Assembly (NCBI GenBank): GCA_034440235.1
Contig: JAWXBR010000013.1
Coordinates: 1-64,000, forward strand
Source: JAWXBR01 sp034440235
GTDB lineage: Bacteria > Bacteroidota > Ignavibacteria > Kapaibacteriales > Kapaibacteriaceae
Reading direction: 5' to 3'
Length of the DNA: 64,000 nucleotides
Shown: positions 16,489-24,262 of the stretch, in pieces
Numbering within the stretch: position 1 is the stretch's first letter
Layout of the letters: each line of letters starts with the position of its first letter
Notes under the pieces: generated by a model
The model's database searches: none
What the model was told of the DNA's origin: nothing
What the model saw: the letters and a program-made list of their open reading frames with translations, nothing else
Position numbers and translations under genes: made by a program

Positions 16489-17292
16489 ATGGACTTCTTC
16501 ATCTTCGACGGCATGAAAACTATTCGGTGGAACAGCACGGTGTTCCACGATCTTTCGCTTCCGATATCTGCTACGTCTTCGCCGAATGCGTTCCATCTTC
16601 CGGCACCAACGTTCGAGCCATTTAGGGCAAGCGGCTTCGTAGGTAGCGTCGAGGAGGGCGGACCATGTCGATGTGATATAGTTTCGATAGCGCCGCATGG
16701 CAACGGCACGCACACGGAATGTATTGGACATATAGCAGGCCGATCGTTTGTACTTGATGACTGTTTACGCGACGTGTTCTTCATGGCACGCGTCGTGACA
16801 GTACCTCTGCACTTTTTTTCGGACGGCAGTTCATGTGTCCGTTTAAACGATCTGAAAGGGGCGTGGCCTACCCGCTCCGCGGGCAACCACGAAGGGTCTG
16901 CCGAAGGTGCGGAGGCATTTGAGGTCGTCGAGGCTCTTATTATTCGCACGCTTCCTAATACCTCGGAGAAGCGCACCCAGATGTGGTCGGGAAGACAACC
17001 TGCATACGTCGAGGTTGCTGCCATGCAGTTTATTCACGAGCAGGGTGTAAAGCACTTGCTGCTCGACCTTCCTTCGGTCGACCCCGAAGAAGACAGTGGC
17101 GCATTGGAAGCGCACAAAGTATTCTGGCAGTGGCCACATGCACCACGCACCGACAGAACAATTACAGAATTGATTTTTGTCGACGATGCGATTGCAGACG
17201 GAGAGTATCTGCTTCAGATAAGCGTGCCGTCGTTCGATGGCGATGCTACACCGTCGAGGCCGATGCTGTATCCGATTCAGAAAACTGAATGA
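16489..17292 (+). CDS. cyclase-family hydrolase (kynurenine formamidase-like)
   Basis: A 267-residue member of the metal-dependent cyclase/formamidase family (PF04199). Metal ligands are in HGNGTHTECIGH, the family HxGTHxD-type motif, near residues 68-79, and the later LLLDLPSVDPEEDSG motif is also present. Family members hydrolyse N-formylkynurenine or related amides, or act on polyketides. The actual substrate here is open, as no tryptophan-catabolism gene is nearby. The start ATG 16489 (MDFFIFDGMK) is used, and ATG 16513 is possible. It converges with the sigma-54 activator gene, with the 28-bp palindrome between the two stops. Confidence 0.85.
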   Translation: MDFFIFDGMKTIRWNSTVFHDLSLPISATSSPNAFHLPAPTFEPFRASGFVGSVEEGGPCRCDIVSIAPHGNGTHTECIGHIAGRSFVLDDCLRDVFFMARVVTVPLHFFSDGSSCVRLNDLKGAWPTRSAGNHEGSAEGAEAFEVVEALIIRTLPNTSEKRTQMWSGRQPAYVEVAAMQFIHEQGVKHLLLDLPSVDPEEDSGALEAHKVFWQWPHAPRTDRTITELIFVDDAIADGEYLLQISVPSFDGDATPSRPMLYPIQKTE

Positions 17293-17297
17293 GGCTG

Positions 17298-17325
17298 ATT
17301 CCGGGAATCATTATCTCCCGGAATG
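17298..17325. repeat. 28-bp palindromic element, copy 2
   Basis: The exact reverse complement of the element at 6393-6420, lying six bases after the cyclase stop and six bases before the convergent sigma-54 gene stop. Its position suits a bidirectional terminator or a REP-like element. Confidence 0.85.
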
Positions 17326-17331
17326 AAGGTT

Positions 17332-18588
17332 TTACGCTAGCCCGTACTCGTCGATTTTTCTATACAACGTCCGCTCGCTCATGCCCAGCAGTACTGCCGC
17401 CTCGCGCCTATTGCCCTGAGAGCCACGTAACGCTTCGACGATGGCCTGACGCTCGAGGTCTGCGACGTTTAACGTGGGCAGATTGCCAGCATGGTATGAT
17501 TCGCGTACAACTAAAGGCTGGTGCGGTTCGCGTACTACTGGCTGGTGTGGCTCGCGAATCGACACAGGTGTGTATGAATCGTGCGGAACAACGGCTGTTG
17601 GCGATACTGCGCCCGGTTGTTGAACGGACATTGCGAGGAGGTGGCGTAATACGTTCTTCACGTCCATCACATCCGCACTGAGTTGCAGTAATGTGCGGTA
17701 CATCATGCCGATGTCAGCTTCAGCTGAAGCCTTTGGTATGTCTGCTACCCTAACAATAGCAGTAGATGGCTCAAGGTCTCGGGCTTCTACGTCGGGCAGG
17801 TAACGCTGCGCCATTTCAAGAGTAATGCGAGCACCTCGTTCAAGCGTAACCATCGTCTCGACGATGTTGCGCAACTCTCGGACGTTGCCTGGCCACGGAT
17901 ACTTTGCGAGAAGTTCTGTTGCGTCTGCGTCGATGCCGTCGAATACAATCGATGAACGCTCGACAACTTTTGTAGCGAAGTGCTCAACTAGTAACGGAAC
18001 GTCGTCTGCGTGCTGACGTAGCGGAGGTAGATGAATGTTAACAGAATTCAGACGGAAATAGAGGTCCTGACGAAAGCGGCCTTGACGTACTTCGTAGATG
18101 AGATCGCGGTTTGTAGCTGTAATAATGCGGACATCGACCTTCTGCATTTCCGATGAACCCAAACGCGTAAACTCACCCGACTCAAGTACGCGCAACAACT
18201 TTACCTGCGTGCCAATTGGCATATCTCCAATCTCGTCCAGAAAAATTGTGCCCTTGTTCGCCGTTTCAAAAAAGCCTTTACGCTGCTCGACACTGCCTGT
18301 GTAAGCCCCTTTTTGAGCCCCAAACAATTCACTCTCTAATAGCGTTTCGGGAATTGCGCCGCAGTTCACACTAACAAACGGAAATCTCTTGCGCTCACTT
18401 AATTCGTGAACAGCATGCGCGAAGACTTCCTTGCCCGTGCCAGTCTCACCAGTAAGCAATACCGTAAGATCGGTTGGTGCCACTTGCAATAGTCGCGTGA
18501 TGGTCTGCACCATGAGCGGCGACTCGCCAACGATTCCAAATCGGGTTACGAGTTGCCGAAGCACCTGACGTGTAGCGGTTGCGCTCAT
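17332..18588 (-). CDS. sigma-54-dependent transcriptional activator, no receiver domain
   Basis: This 418-residue enhancer-binding protein opens sigma-54 promoters. The AAA+ domain starts almost at the N-terminus: Walker A GETGTGKE at 47-54, Walker B FLDEIG at 116-121, and a sensor region TATNRDL. The sigma-54 contact loop reads GAYTGS (94-99) instead of the usual GAFTGA. There is no N-terminal receiver or GAF domain, so activity is probably set by expression or partner proteins. The middle has a short repeat (REPHQP twice, then RESYH). The Fis-type helix-turn-helix is DLERQAIVEALRGSQGNRREAAVLLGMSERTLYRKI. It lies downstream of the HIT-rhodanese gene across a duplicated junction. Confidence 0.92.
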   Translation of the reverse strand: MSATATRQVLRQLVTRFGIVGESPLMVQTITRLLQVAPTDLTVLLTGETGTGKEVFAHAVHELSERKRFPFVSVNCGAIPETLLESELFGAQKGAYTGSVEQRKGFFETANKGTIFLDEIGDMPIGTQVKLLRVLESGEFTRLGSSEMQKVDVRIITATNRDLIYEVRQGRFRQDLYFRLNSVNIHLPPLRQHADDVPLLVEHFATKVVERSSIVFDGIDADATELLAKYPWPGNVRELRNIVETMVTLERGARITLEMAQRYLPDVEARDLEPSTAIVRVADIPKASAEADIGMMYRTLLQLSADVMDVKNVLRHLLAMSVQQPGAVSPTAVVPHDSYTPVSIREPHQPVVREPHQPLVVRESYHAGNLPTLNVADLERQAIVEALRGSQGNRREAAVLLGMSERTLYRKIDEYGLA

Positions 18589-18636
18589 GCGTTGTGAATC
18601 TTCATAGTCGTTGCACTCATGGGTTCTTCTTCGTCC
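18573..18636. repeat. 32-bp duplication at the HIT-rhodanese/sigma-54 junction
   Basis: Two 32-bp units (18573-18604 and 18605-18636). Unit 1 holds the start codon and first codons of the sigma-54 gene. Unit 2 holds the last codons and TGA of the HIT-rhodanese gene, whose stop lies in the copy of that ATG. About 22 of 32 positions match by eye. Confidence 0.7.
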
Positions 18637-19717
18637 ACTCGGCCCATCCGCCTGTGTAGATGTAGATCGGACCGTATCCGAAGTTCTTTAAGACGTCGGC
18701 AACGCGATGACTAAGCTCGCATTCGCCACCATCACAATAGATGACGATAATCTTGTCGCGCTCAAACTTTATTAGACGTTGTATAACGTCAGGCGACTCT
18801 GCTTCTGTGCCGTTGATGTTTGCCGCATTGCGAATGTGCCCTTTCTGATAGCTCTCTGGTATACGAGCATCGATGAGTGTCACACAGGGCATTTTAATAA
18901 AGGTTACGAACTGACCATACGAGATTTCTTTGACTACACCACTCTCGGCAACGAAGCAAGGGGCGGAAGGGGTCAGCTTTGCTGTGTCTACGCCGTTCTT
19001 CAGCGCGCGAGCTTTTGAGGTTATCAACGAATCGGCCAATCGCTTAGCTGCTAATGAAGAGTCGCGAGCCGACATCTTCAAACTCGCTGAAATGCCGCTT
19101 GGCTGCGTAGTTGAATCGGTACGCGTAGTATCGGACATCGTAGCAGACATCGCTGCGGGTGTCGATACGAGTGTGTCGCGTGTGTATACCGTGCGCACCC
19201 ATTTTATGTGTTTGGGATTCAACTCGTTGTACCCATACGCAAGACCAATTGCTGCTACTAGAAAAATCGCTAGGTCGCGCCAAAACGTGCGACTCCAGTT
19301 TGCCGCATTTGTAATGCCGATAGTCGGAGATGTCGAATGTGTGCTCTGAGCTACGATGGATGTCGGCGCATGCTTCGACGTCATGTGACCGAGTGGCTCA
19401 CCGCCGAGAAGGTGGTAGTGTAAATGAAGTACCGTCTGGCCACCATCGTTATTAATGTTAGTAACGACGCGATAGCCAGAGTCCACAACATTAAACTTTT
19501 CTGCTAACTGTTGCGCGACGTGAAAAACATGTCCGATAAGAGCGTGGTCTTCTGGTGCAATGTCGTTTACACTTCGAATTGGCTTCTTGGGAATGATGAG
19601 AATGTGAACAGGCGCAACCGGAGCGATGTCGCGAATTGCGATTACACTATCGTCTTCATACTCGATCGTAGCAGGGATGTCGCGATCGATGATTTTGGTG
19701 AACAGGCTTCGTTCCAT
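18617..19717 (-). CDS. HIT hydrolase - membrane helix - rhodanese fusion
   Basis: A 366-residue protein joining two unrelated enzymes. Residues 1-115 are a complete HIT (histidine triad) nucleotide hydrolase/transferase, with the triad HLHYHLLGG (His98, His100, His102). Residues 148-163 form one membrane helix (DLAIFLVAAIGLAYGY). After a Ser/Thr-rich linker (180-250) comes a rhodanese domain (about 262-366) with its loop IVIYCDGGECELSHRVA (Cys328). A single helix with the HIT domain inside would put the rhodanese outside the cytoplasm. I start at ATG 19717 (MERSLFTK). The frame stays open to 19888, but that stretch is a repeat array. The rhodanese half resembles Bacteroidota membrane rhodaneses. 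The fusion itself is unfamiliar to me. Confidence 0.9.
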   Translation of the reverse strand: MERSLFTKIIDRDIPATIEYEDDSVIAIRDIAPVAPVHILIIPKKPIRSVNDIAPEDHALIGHVFHVAQQLAEKFNVVDSGYRVVTNINNDGGQTVLHLHYHLLGGEPLGHMTSKHAPTSIVAQSTHSTSPTIGITNAANWSRTFWRDLAIFLVAAIGLAYGYNELNPKHIKWVRTVYTRDTLVSTPAAMSATMSDTTRTDSTTQPSGISASLKMSARDSSLAAKRLADSLITSKARALKNGVDTAKLTPSAPCFVAESGVVKEISYGQFVTFIKMPCVTLIDARIPESYQKGHIRNAANINGTEAESPDVIQRLIKFERDKIIVIYCDGGECELSHRVADVLKNFGYGPIYIYTGGWAEWTKKNP

Positions 19718-19727
19718 AAAAGGCAAA

Positions 19728-19823
19728 TTACAACCGTCGAGAGATGAGGGGTTACAACCGTAGACAGGTGAAGGACTACAAGGGCAGACAGAAGGCGGAT
19801 TACAAACGCAGACCGATGGCGAA
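19728..19823. repeat. 24-bp tandem repeat spanning the patatin stop codon
   Basis: There are four 24-bp units, at 19728, 19752, 19776 and 19800. The unit at 19800-19823 is the last 24 bases of the patatin-like gene including its TAA. The other three are decayed copies downstream, each keeping a TAA or TAG at the same place. They fill the gap to the HIT-rhodanese start. Confidence 0.85.
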
Positions 19824-22301
19824 GTAGGCGAGGAGCGGACCCCATGCAACGGCTGCAGGTTGGTCGAGGAAATAGAACCGTTTACCAAGTGAGAGAAGAG
19901 CAGGGCCTACAGGCGTGTCTATACCAACTGTTGTTCCAAGACCATGTTGCATATCGCCGATGCGAATGAACTCGGGTTGGGCCCAGATTGCACCGATGTC
20001 ATAGCGTAAAGAGACATACGTGTCGAAAAAGATCTTCACAGGTAGTTTGTACCGAACCTCGAGATTGCCAACGAGAATTTGTCGGCCGCGTTCTTCGTCC
20101 TCGCGCATGCCGAAGAAGAGGTCCTGCCCTCCGAGTGAAAACAATTCCGCCCCCGGCAGAGTTCTGTCTGCTGCGCCAATGAGGAACGATGGCGTAACAG
20201 CGAAGCTGCCAATCTTGTGTGTGGAGTTAACCGAGGCGACGATTTTGGTGAACGATAGACCATCTGAAAGAGATAGCACGCTTGTTTCAATTGACAAGTT
20301 CACCACTCGTCCTTCGGTTGGGAAGTCTATCTGATCTCTATCGTCCCACCGACCAACACCACGCAAGGTGACAAGGGGCCTGAACAAGGGGTCTTCGCCA
20401 TTCTTTAAGTCACGATATCGTTGTTGCTCGTATCTGAATTCTGCAAGTAACACGCCATTACGCTCGAGCTGTCGCCCAGCACCGAGCCGTGCTCCGTATC
20501 GCTCCTCCACAAACTCACCAATCTGCTCGCGCAAGGGTTCATTTGGTGGTCGATTAGAAATGGTGCCGTATTGCCAAACATTTCGAAAAGCCCCATACCC
20601 ACTAAGACGTGTAGTCCACAGTGTACCACCGATGCGCGGAATTTCAAACGTCGCTGATAGGTCGCCTATGCGCTGACTTCCCATAGCTCGAACAGACGCA
20701 CGCACGGATGTGCCAGCAAGGTTCAACTGAACGATGTCTATGCCACCTTGGGTAAACCGTTCATTGTCTATGCGCGCACCAATACGAACTAACTGGTTGC
20801 CTCTATCAGTGGCACTAATCATTACGCTAAGTCCGCTGTCCCGTCCAGGTGAAATCCACATGTCCGGATCGTCAATCATCTCAGCGGCTCTAAGATTATC
20901 GGCAGTGCGCGACAGCGCAGATGTGTACACAACGTCGTTTGCCGAGAACGACAACTCGCGTTCAACAAATACTGTGTCGATAACGCGACGTCTGTCTACG
21001 CCAATGTTCGCAACACGCCCTTCATCGATGATGCATGTCACAACGTCACTTACATCGTCGTATGAGATGGAACGTATATACGCCAGCTCAGAACCGCTCT
21101 TATGCAACGCGTGTAGCAAATCGCGCGAGAACAACCTTTTGAACATGGGCGACCACGAGCGTATCAAAGCATTATCGCATACTTGTTTAACAAGTAAAGC
21201 TGTATCGAACTCGACTGTCCCTTCGAGTTGAACCTTGCGAATGAGATCGTTCGACGCAACGTTAGAATTGGCGCTGCGAACCCGTTCCCAAGCCCGACCC
21301 GATAAAGCCCGCGTGGCTGTTTCGCCTGCGCCAATGAGTTCATCCAACTCCGTAAAGTCAAAAATTTGGTGCTGCCCGAGCCTAGGTTCGATAACGATAT
21401 CGGCCTTCATTAGCCACGTAGTATCTCGCTGCTTCATAGCAGCCGTTAATGCCTGGTCGGCAATGTTAAGTGGTGTGGTCAACTCTTCCGATTTGATGTA
21501 GTCGCTAACGGTGTTCACTACAATTATAATGTCCGGCTTCAGTGCAGCCGCTGCTTCGTACGGAATATTCGCAACCAAACCACCATCTACTAGAATGCTG
21601 TCGCCGATGTATACAGGAGCATAACGTAACGGGAATGTCGCGCTTGCGCGAAGCGCAGTAGCAAGGTTGCCATCTTTTAGCGCAACCATAGAGCCGTCAG
21701 CGAGGTTCGTGCATACAGATCGGAACCGGACAAAGAGACTATCGAAGTTGTTGGTTGAATTCCACGGACTCTTCCACATTAAATCCTGAATGAGTGCTGT
21801 AAGTCTTGCACTACCGCCGATTGCCTTAGGAACAAGAAAGTCGAAGTCGCGAAAACGGAGTGTCAACAAACTCCTGTCATCTTCCTGCTTTTGAGCAAAG
21901 AAAAGACGTCCACGTTTCGTTTCATCACGAAACGACGTCAGGTCTACCCAATCAATCGAATGAAAGATCGAATCCAGCTCATCCGGCGTATATCCTGCGG
22001 CATACAAGCCACCAATTACAGCACCAATGCTCGAGCCTACAACGATGTCTGGAAACACGCCCTGACGCTCCAGCTCACGCAGCACACCAATCTGTGCGAC
22101 ACCACGCGCGCCACCTCCGGATAACACGAGTGCTACTATGGGCTTTTCATTCTGCACAACAGGCTTTTCATTCTGCACAACAGGCTTTTCATTCTGCACA
22201 ACAGGCTTTTCATTCTGTATAACAGACCTCTCCTGTGCGACGACGCACGTTACGAGCCAAAGCTGAAGTACGACGATATATAAAGATTGCCTCGTATTCA
22301 C
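19800..22301 (-). CDS. patatin-like phospholipase with C-terminal beta-barrel
   Basis: An 833-residue outer-membrane protein resembling PlpD-type (type Vd) autotransporters: a secreted lipase joined to a BamA/Omp85-like barrel. A signal peptide (LYIVVLQLWLVTCVVAQ) is followed by four NEKPVVQ-type repeats. The patatin domain has the oxyanion loop GGGARG (62-67), the nucleophile elbow GSSIG (89-93) and the DGG of the Ser-Asp dyad in ILVDGGLVANIP. A POTRA-like linker leads to about 300 residues of amphipathic strands ending GLRL. The start is GTG 22301, which overlaps the upstream SDR stop (GTGA), so the genes are coupled. Its 3' end is tandemly repeated. Confidence 0.9.
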   Translation of the reverse strand: MNTRQSLYIVVLQLWLVTCVVAQERSVIQNEKPVVQNEKPVVQNEKPVVQNEKPIVALVLSGGGARGVAQIGVLRELERQGVFPDIVVGSSIGAVIGGLYAAGYTPDELDSIFHSIDWVDLTSFRDETKRGRLFFAQKQEDDRSLLTLRFRDFDFLVPKAIGGSARLTALIQDLMWKSPWNSTNNFDSLFVRFRSVCTNLADGSMVALKDGNLATALRASATFPLRYAPVYIGDSILVDGGLVANIPYEAAAALKPDIIIVVNTVSDYIKSEELTTPLNIADQALTAAMKQRDTTWLMKADIVIEPRLGQHQIFDFTELDELIGAGETATRALSGRAWERVRSANSNVASNDLIRKVQLEGTVEFDTALLVKQVCDNALIRSWSPMFKRLFSRDLLHALHKSGSELAYIRSISYDDVSDVVTCIIDEGRVANIGVDRRRVIDTVFVERELSFSANDVVYTSALSRTADNLRAAEMIDDPDMWISPGRDSGLSVMISATDRGNQLVRIGARIDNERFTQGGIDIVQLNLAGTSVRASVRAMGSQRIGDLSATFEIPRIGGTLWTTRLSGYGAFRNVWQYGTISNRPPNEPLREQIGEFVEERYGARLGAGRQLERNGVLLAEFRYEQQRYRDLKNGEDPLFRPLVTLRGVGRWDDRDQIDFPTEGRVVNLSIETSVLSLSDGLSFTKIVASVNSTHKIGSFAVTPSFLIGAADRTLPGAELFSLGGQDLFFGMREDEERGRQILVGNLEVRYKLPVKIFFDTYVSLRYDIGAIWAQPEFIRIGDMQHGLGTTVGIDTPVGPALLSLGKRFYFLDQPAAVAWGPLLAYFAIGLRL
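22141..22224. repeat. 21-bp in-frame tandem repeat, four units
   Basis: Four 21-bp units beginning GGCTTTTCATTCTG (plus strand). The first three are identical and the fourth differs at a few bases. They encode the seven-residue repeat NEKPVVQ between the signal peptide and the patatin domain. Confidence 0.95.
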
Positions 22302-23170
22302 GGTAGCTCTTCGTATGCCTGACGCATGCCTAGAAAAAGCGGTAGCATCTTGTCTTCGAGAACACATCGTTTTGAAGTCGCGAGTATGGCCTGCTCTCGT
22401 GTATCATCGTGCGTAAACACATCGTCGGTACGTCCGCCTTCAATGACATTAAAAAGCATCTCAGCAGCAGATTCCGCCGAAATCATTCGTGTGAGAGGGG
22501 CAAGGGGCAGCGCGCGTTCGCGCGCTATGGTGCGCGAAGCTTTAATGCCATGAGCGAAAACGTCACCGATTGGTCCGCCGTCGCTGACGTCTGCCCAGTC
22601 GGTGGTAATGCCCGCCGGACACACACATGTTGCTTCTACACCTGTTTCGATAAGCTCGGCACGCAGCGATGCAGTGAAGCCGACCACTGCATGTTTTGCT
22701 GCCACATAAGCAGCGTTGTACGGAAAACCAACCTTGCCAGCAAAACTAGATATGTTTACAATGTGACCCGAGCGTTTTGTTTTCATGATGGGAAGCACGC
22801 GTGCAGTTAACCAGAACTGCGAATACACATTCAGTCTGAACATTGCATCGAGGTCTGCAGTCGTCGTGTCTTCTACACTTGCCCTATTGCCACGTCCGGC
22901 ATTGTTTACAAGCACATCAACGGTACCAAATGCGTCGAGCGTTGCTTGCACCACGCTTGCACATTCTGCCTCTTGAGAAACGTCGGCTGTGATGACAAGC
23001 GGCGTGCCCCCAGCGGAGCTGACCCTTTCAGCAACCTCGAGAAGTTTGTCTGTGCGCCTAGCCACAAGCGCTATGCGCGCATTACGCTCGCCAAGCAACA
23101 CAGCAAGCGCCGCACCCATGCCAGAGGAAGCTCCAGTAATAATTATGACCGATTCGCTGTTAATGGTCAT
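22298..23170 (-). CDS. short-chain dehydrogenase/reductase
   Basis: A 290-residue NAD(P)-dependent SDR. TGASSGMGAALA binds the cofactor, VLVNNAGRG is the structural NAG motif, and the catalytic Ser-Tyr-Lys is in ISSFAGKVGFPYNAAYVAAKHAV. The C-terminal extension (FNVIEGGRTDDVFTHDD and on) is longer than in the SDR at 23485. The substrate cannot be told. Its TGA overlaps the GTG start of the patatin gene, suggesting shared expression and perhaps lipid metabolism. It follows an acylphosphatase and a second SDR on the same strand. Confidence 0.92.
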   Translation of the reverse strand: MTINSESVIIITGASSGMGAALAVLLGERNARIALVARRTDKLLEVAERVSSAGGTPLVITADVSQEAECASVVQATLDAFGTVDVLVNNAGRGNRASVEDTTTADLDAMFRLNVYSQFWLTARVLPIMKTKRSGHIVNISSFAGKVGFPYNAAYVAAKHAVVGFTASLRAELIETGVEATCVCPAGITTDWADVSDGGPIGDVFAHGIKASRTIARERALPLAPLTRMISAESAAEMLFNVIEGGRTDDVFTHDDTREQAILATSKRCVLEDKMLPLFLGMRQAYEELP

Positions 23171-23208
23171 CGAATGGACACGAATGTTGAATAGAGAGAA
23201 GTCATCGT

Positions 23209-23478
23209 CTAGAGAATTCGAAACTGTGTGTACTTGCGCGACTCAGCAACGTCTGTGCAGGTGAGCGACTTTACTTGCGAGTGGTGCGGACCCTGGCGCA
23301 TGAGCATCTCGAGTTCGTTAAGAGCATCTGTGGTACCGTTAGCAATGCATTCAACAGAGCCGTCCTCGAGGTTCGTGACGAACCCCTTGAGTTCGAGGCG
23401 CTGGGCTGCATGTTGGACGAAGCGTCGAAAACCGACGCCTTGGACGTCTCCTTCCACGATGTAGTGGACAGTTGGCAT
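23209..23478 (-). CDS. acyP: acylphosphatase
   Basis: A small cytoplasmic enzyme of 89 residues that hydrolyses carboxyl-phosphate bonds. The phosphate-binding loop GDVQGVGFRRFVQ carries the catalytic Arg, and GFVTNLEDGSVECIANG carries the catalytic Asn, both intact. The length is standard for the family. It lies six bases after the stop of the upstream SDR and 38 bases before the next SDR, so it is in an operon with them. Confidence 0.95.
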   Translation of the reverse strand: MPTVHYIVEGDVQGVGFRRFVQHAAQRLELKGFVTNLEDGSVECIANGTTDALNELEMLMRQGPHHSQVKSLTCTDVAESRKYTQFRIL

Positions 23479-23484
23479 GCGTTC

Positions 23485-24246
23485 CTAGAGTTGTTTGTTT
23501 ACAACCGTGGCCGAAGCCTGATCGGTTGGTGTAATTAAAATGTCTTGAACTGAAACGTGTTGCGGACGCGTGGCCGCGAACAATGCGGCTTCGGCAACGT
23601 CGCGTCCGGAAAGTGGCGTATAGCCTTTATACACTGTCGATGCTCGCTCGACATCGCCTCTGAATCGTACTTCCGAAAATTCGGTTTCGACGAGGCCTGG
23701 GTCGATGTTACATGTGCGAACGCCAGTGCCGTTTAGGTCTACCTGCATTGACTGCGATAACATTTTTACCGCTGCTTTTGTAGCGCTGTACACATTGCCT
23801 CCGCGATACACCTGAAAGCCCGCGATACTTGCAATGTTTATAACAATGCCCGAGCCTTGCTTAACCATCGCTGGTGTAATGGCGCGTGTTACATACAGCA
23901 AACCCTTGACATTGGTGTCGATCATTTCCTCCCAGTTTTCGTAAACACCTTCGTGAACTGGTTCGAGTCCGCGCGAGAGGCCAGCATTATTAATCAGCAC
24001 GTCTATTGTGTCAGAAAAAGATTTCAGGCTAGTAACGGCAGCATTAACTGCCTCACGGTCGCGTATATCCACGGTCTGAGCAAACACGTCAGTGCCGCTC
24101 TGCATCAGCTCTGAGCGCAATTCTTCGAGCTTTTCTGTGCGGCGCGACCAGAGAATTAGGCGGTACCCATGCTCGGCAAAAAGTTGAGCGCAGGCGCGAC
24201 CAATTCCACTCGAAGCACCAGTTATTAGGACTACGGATTGTTGCAT
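23485..24246 (-). CDS. SDR family NAD(P)-dependent oxidoreductase (YdfG-like)
   Basis: A 253-residue classical SDR. TGASSGIGRACAQ is the cofactor motif, with an Arg pair (SRRTEKLEELR) favouring NADP. VLINNAGLSRG and the catalytic IASIAGFQVYRGGNVYSATKAAV (Ser, Tyr, Lys) are intact. The IDPGLVETEFSEVRFRGD segment resembles YdfG-type enzymes that act on hydroxy acids such as serine or 3-hydroxypropionate. It is the first gene of the minus-strand group with acyP, the second SDR and the patatin gene. It diverges from the M16-like gene with only 16 bp between the starts. Confidence 0.93.
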   Translation of the reverse strand: MQQSVVLITGASSGIGRACAQLFAEHGYRLILWSRRTEKLEELRSELMQSGTDVFAQTVDIRDREAVNAAVTSLKSFSDTIDVLINNAGLSRGLEPVHEGVYENWEEMIDTNVKGLLYVTRAITPAMVKQGSGIVINIASIAGFQVYRGGNVYSATKAAVKMLSQSMQVDLNGTGVRTCNIDPGLVETEFSEVRFRGDVERASTVYKGYTPLSGRDVAEAALFAATRPQHVSVQDILITPTDQASATVVNKQL

Positions 24247-24262
24247 CCCCTAAATTTACGGA

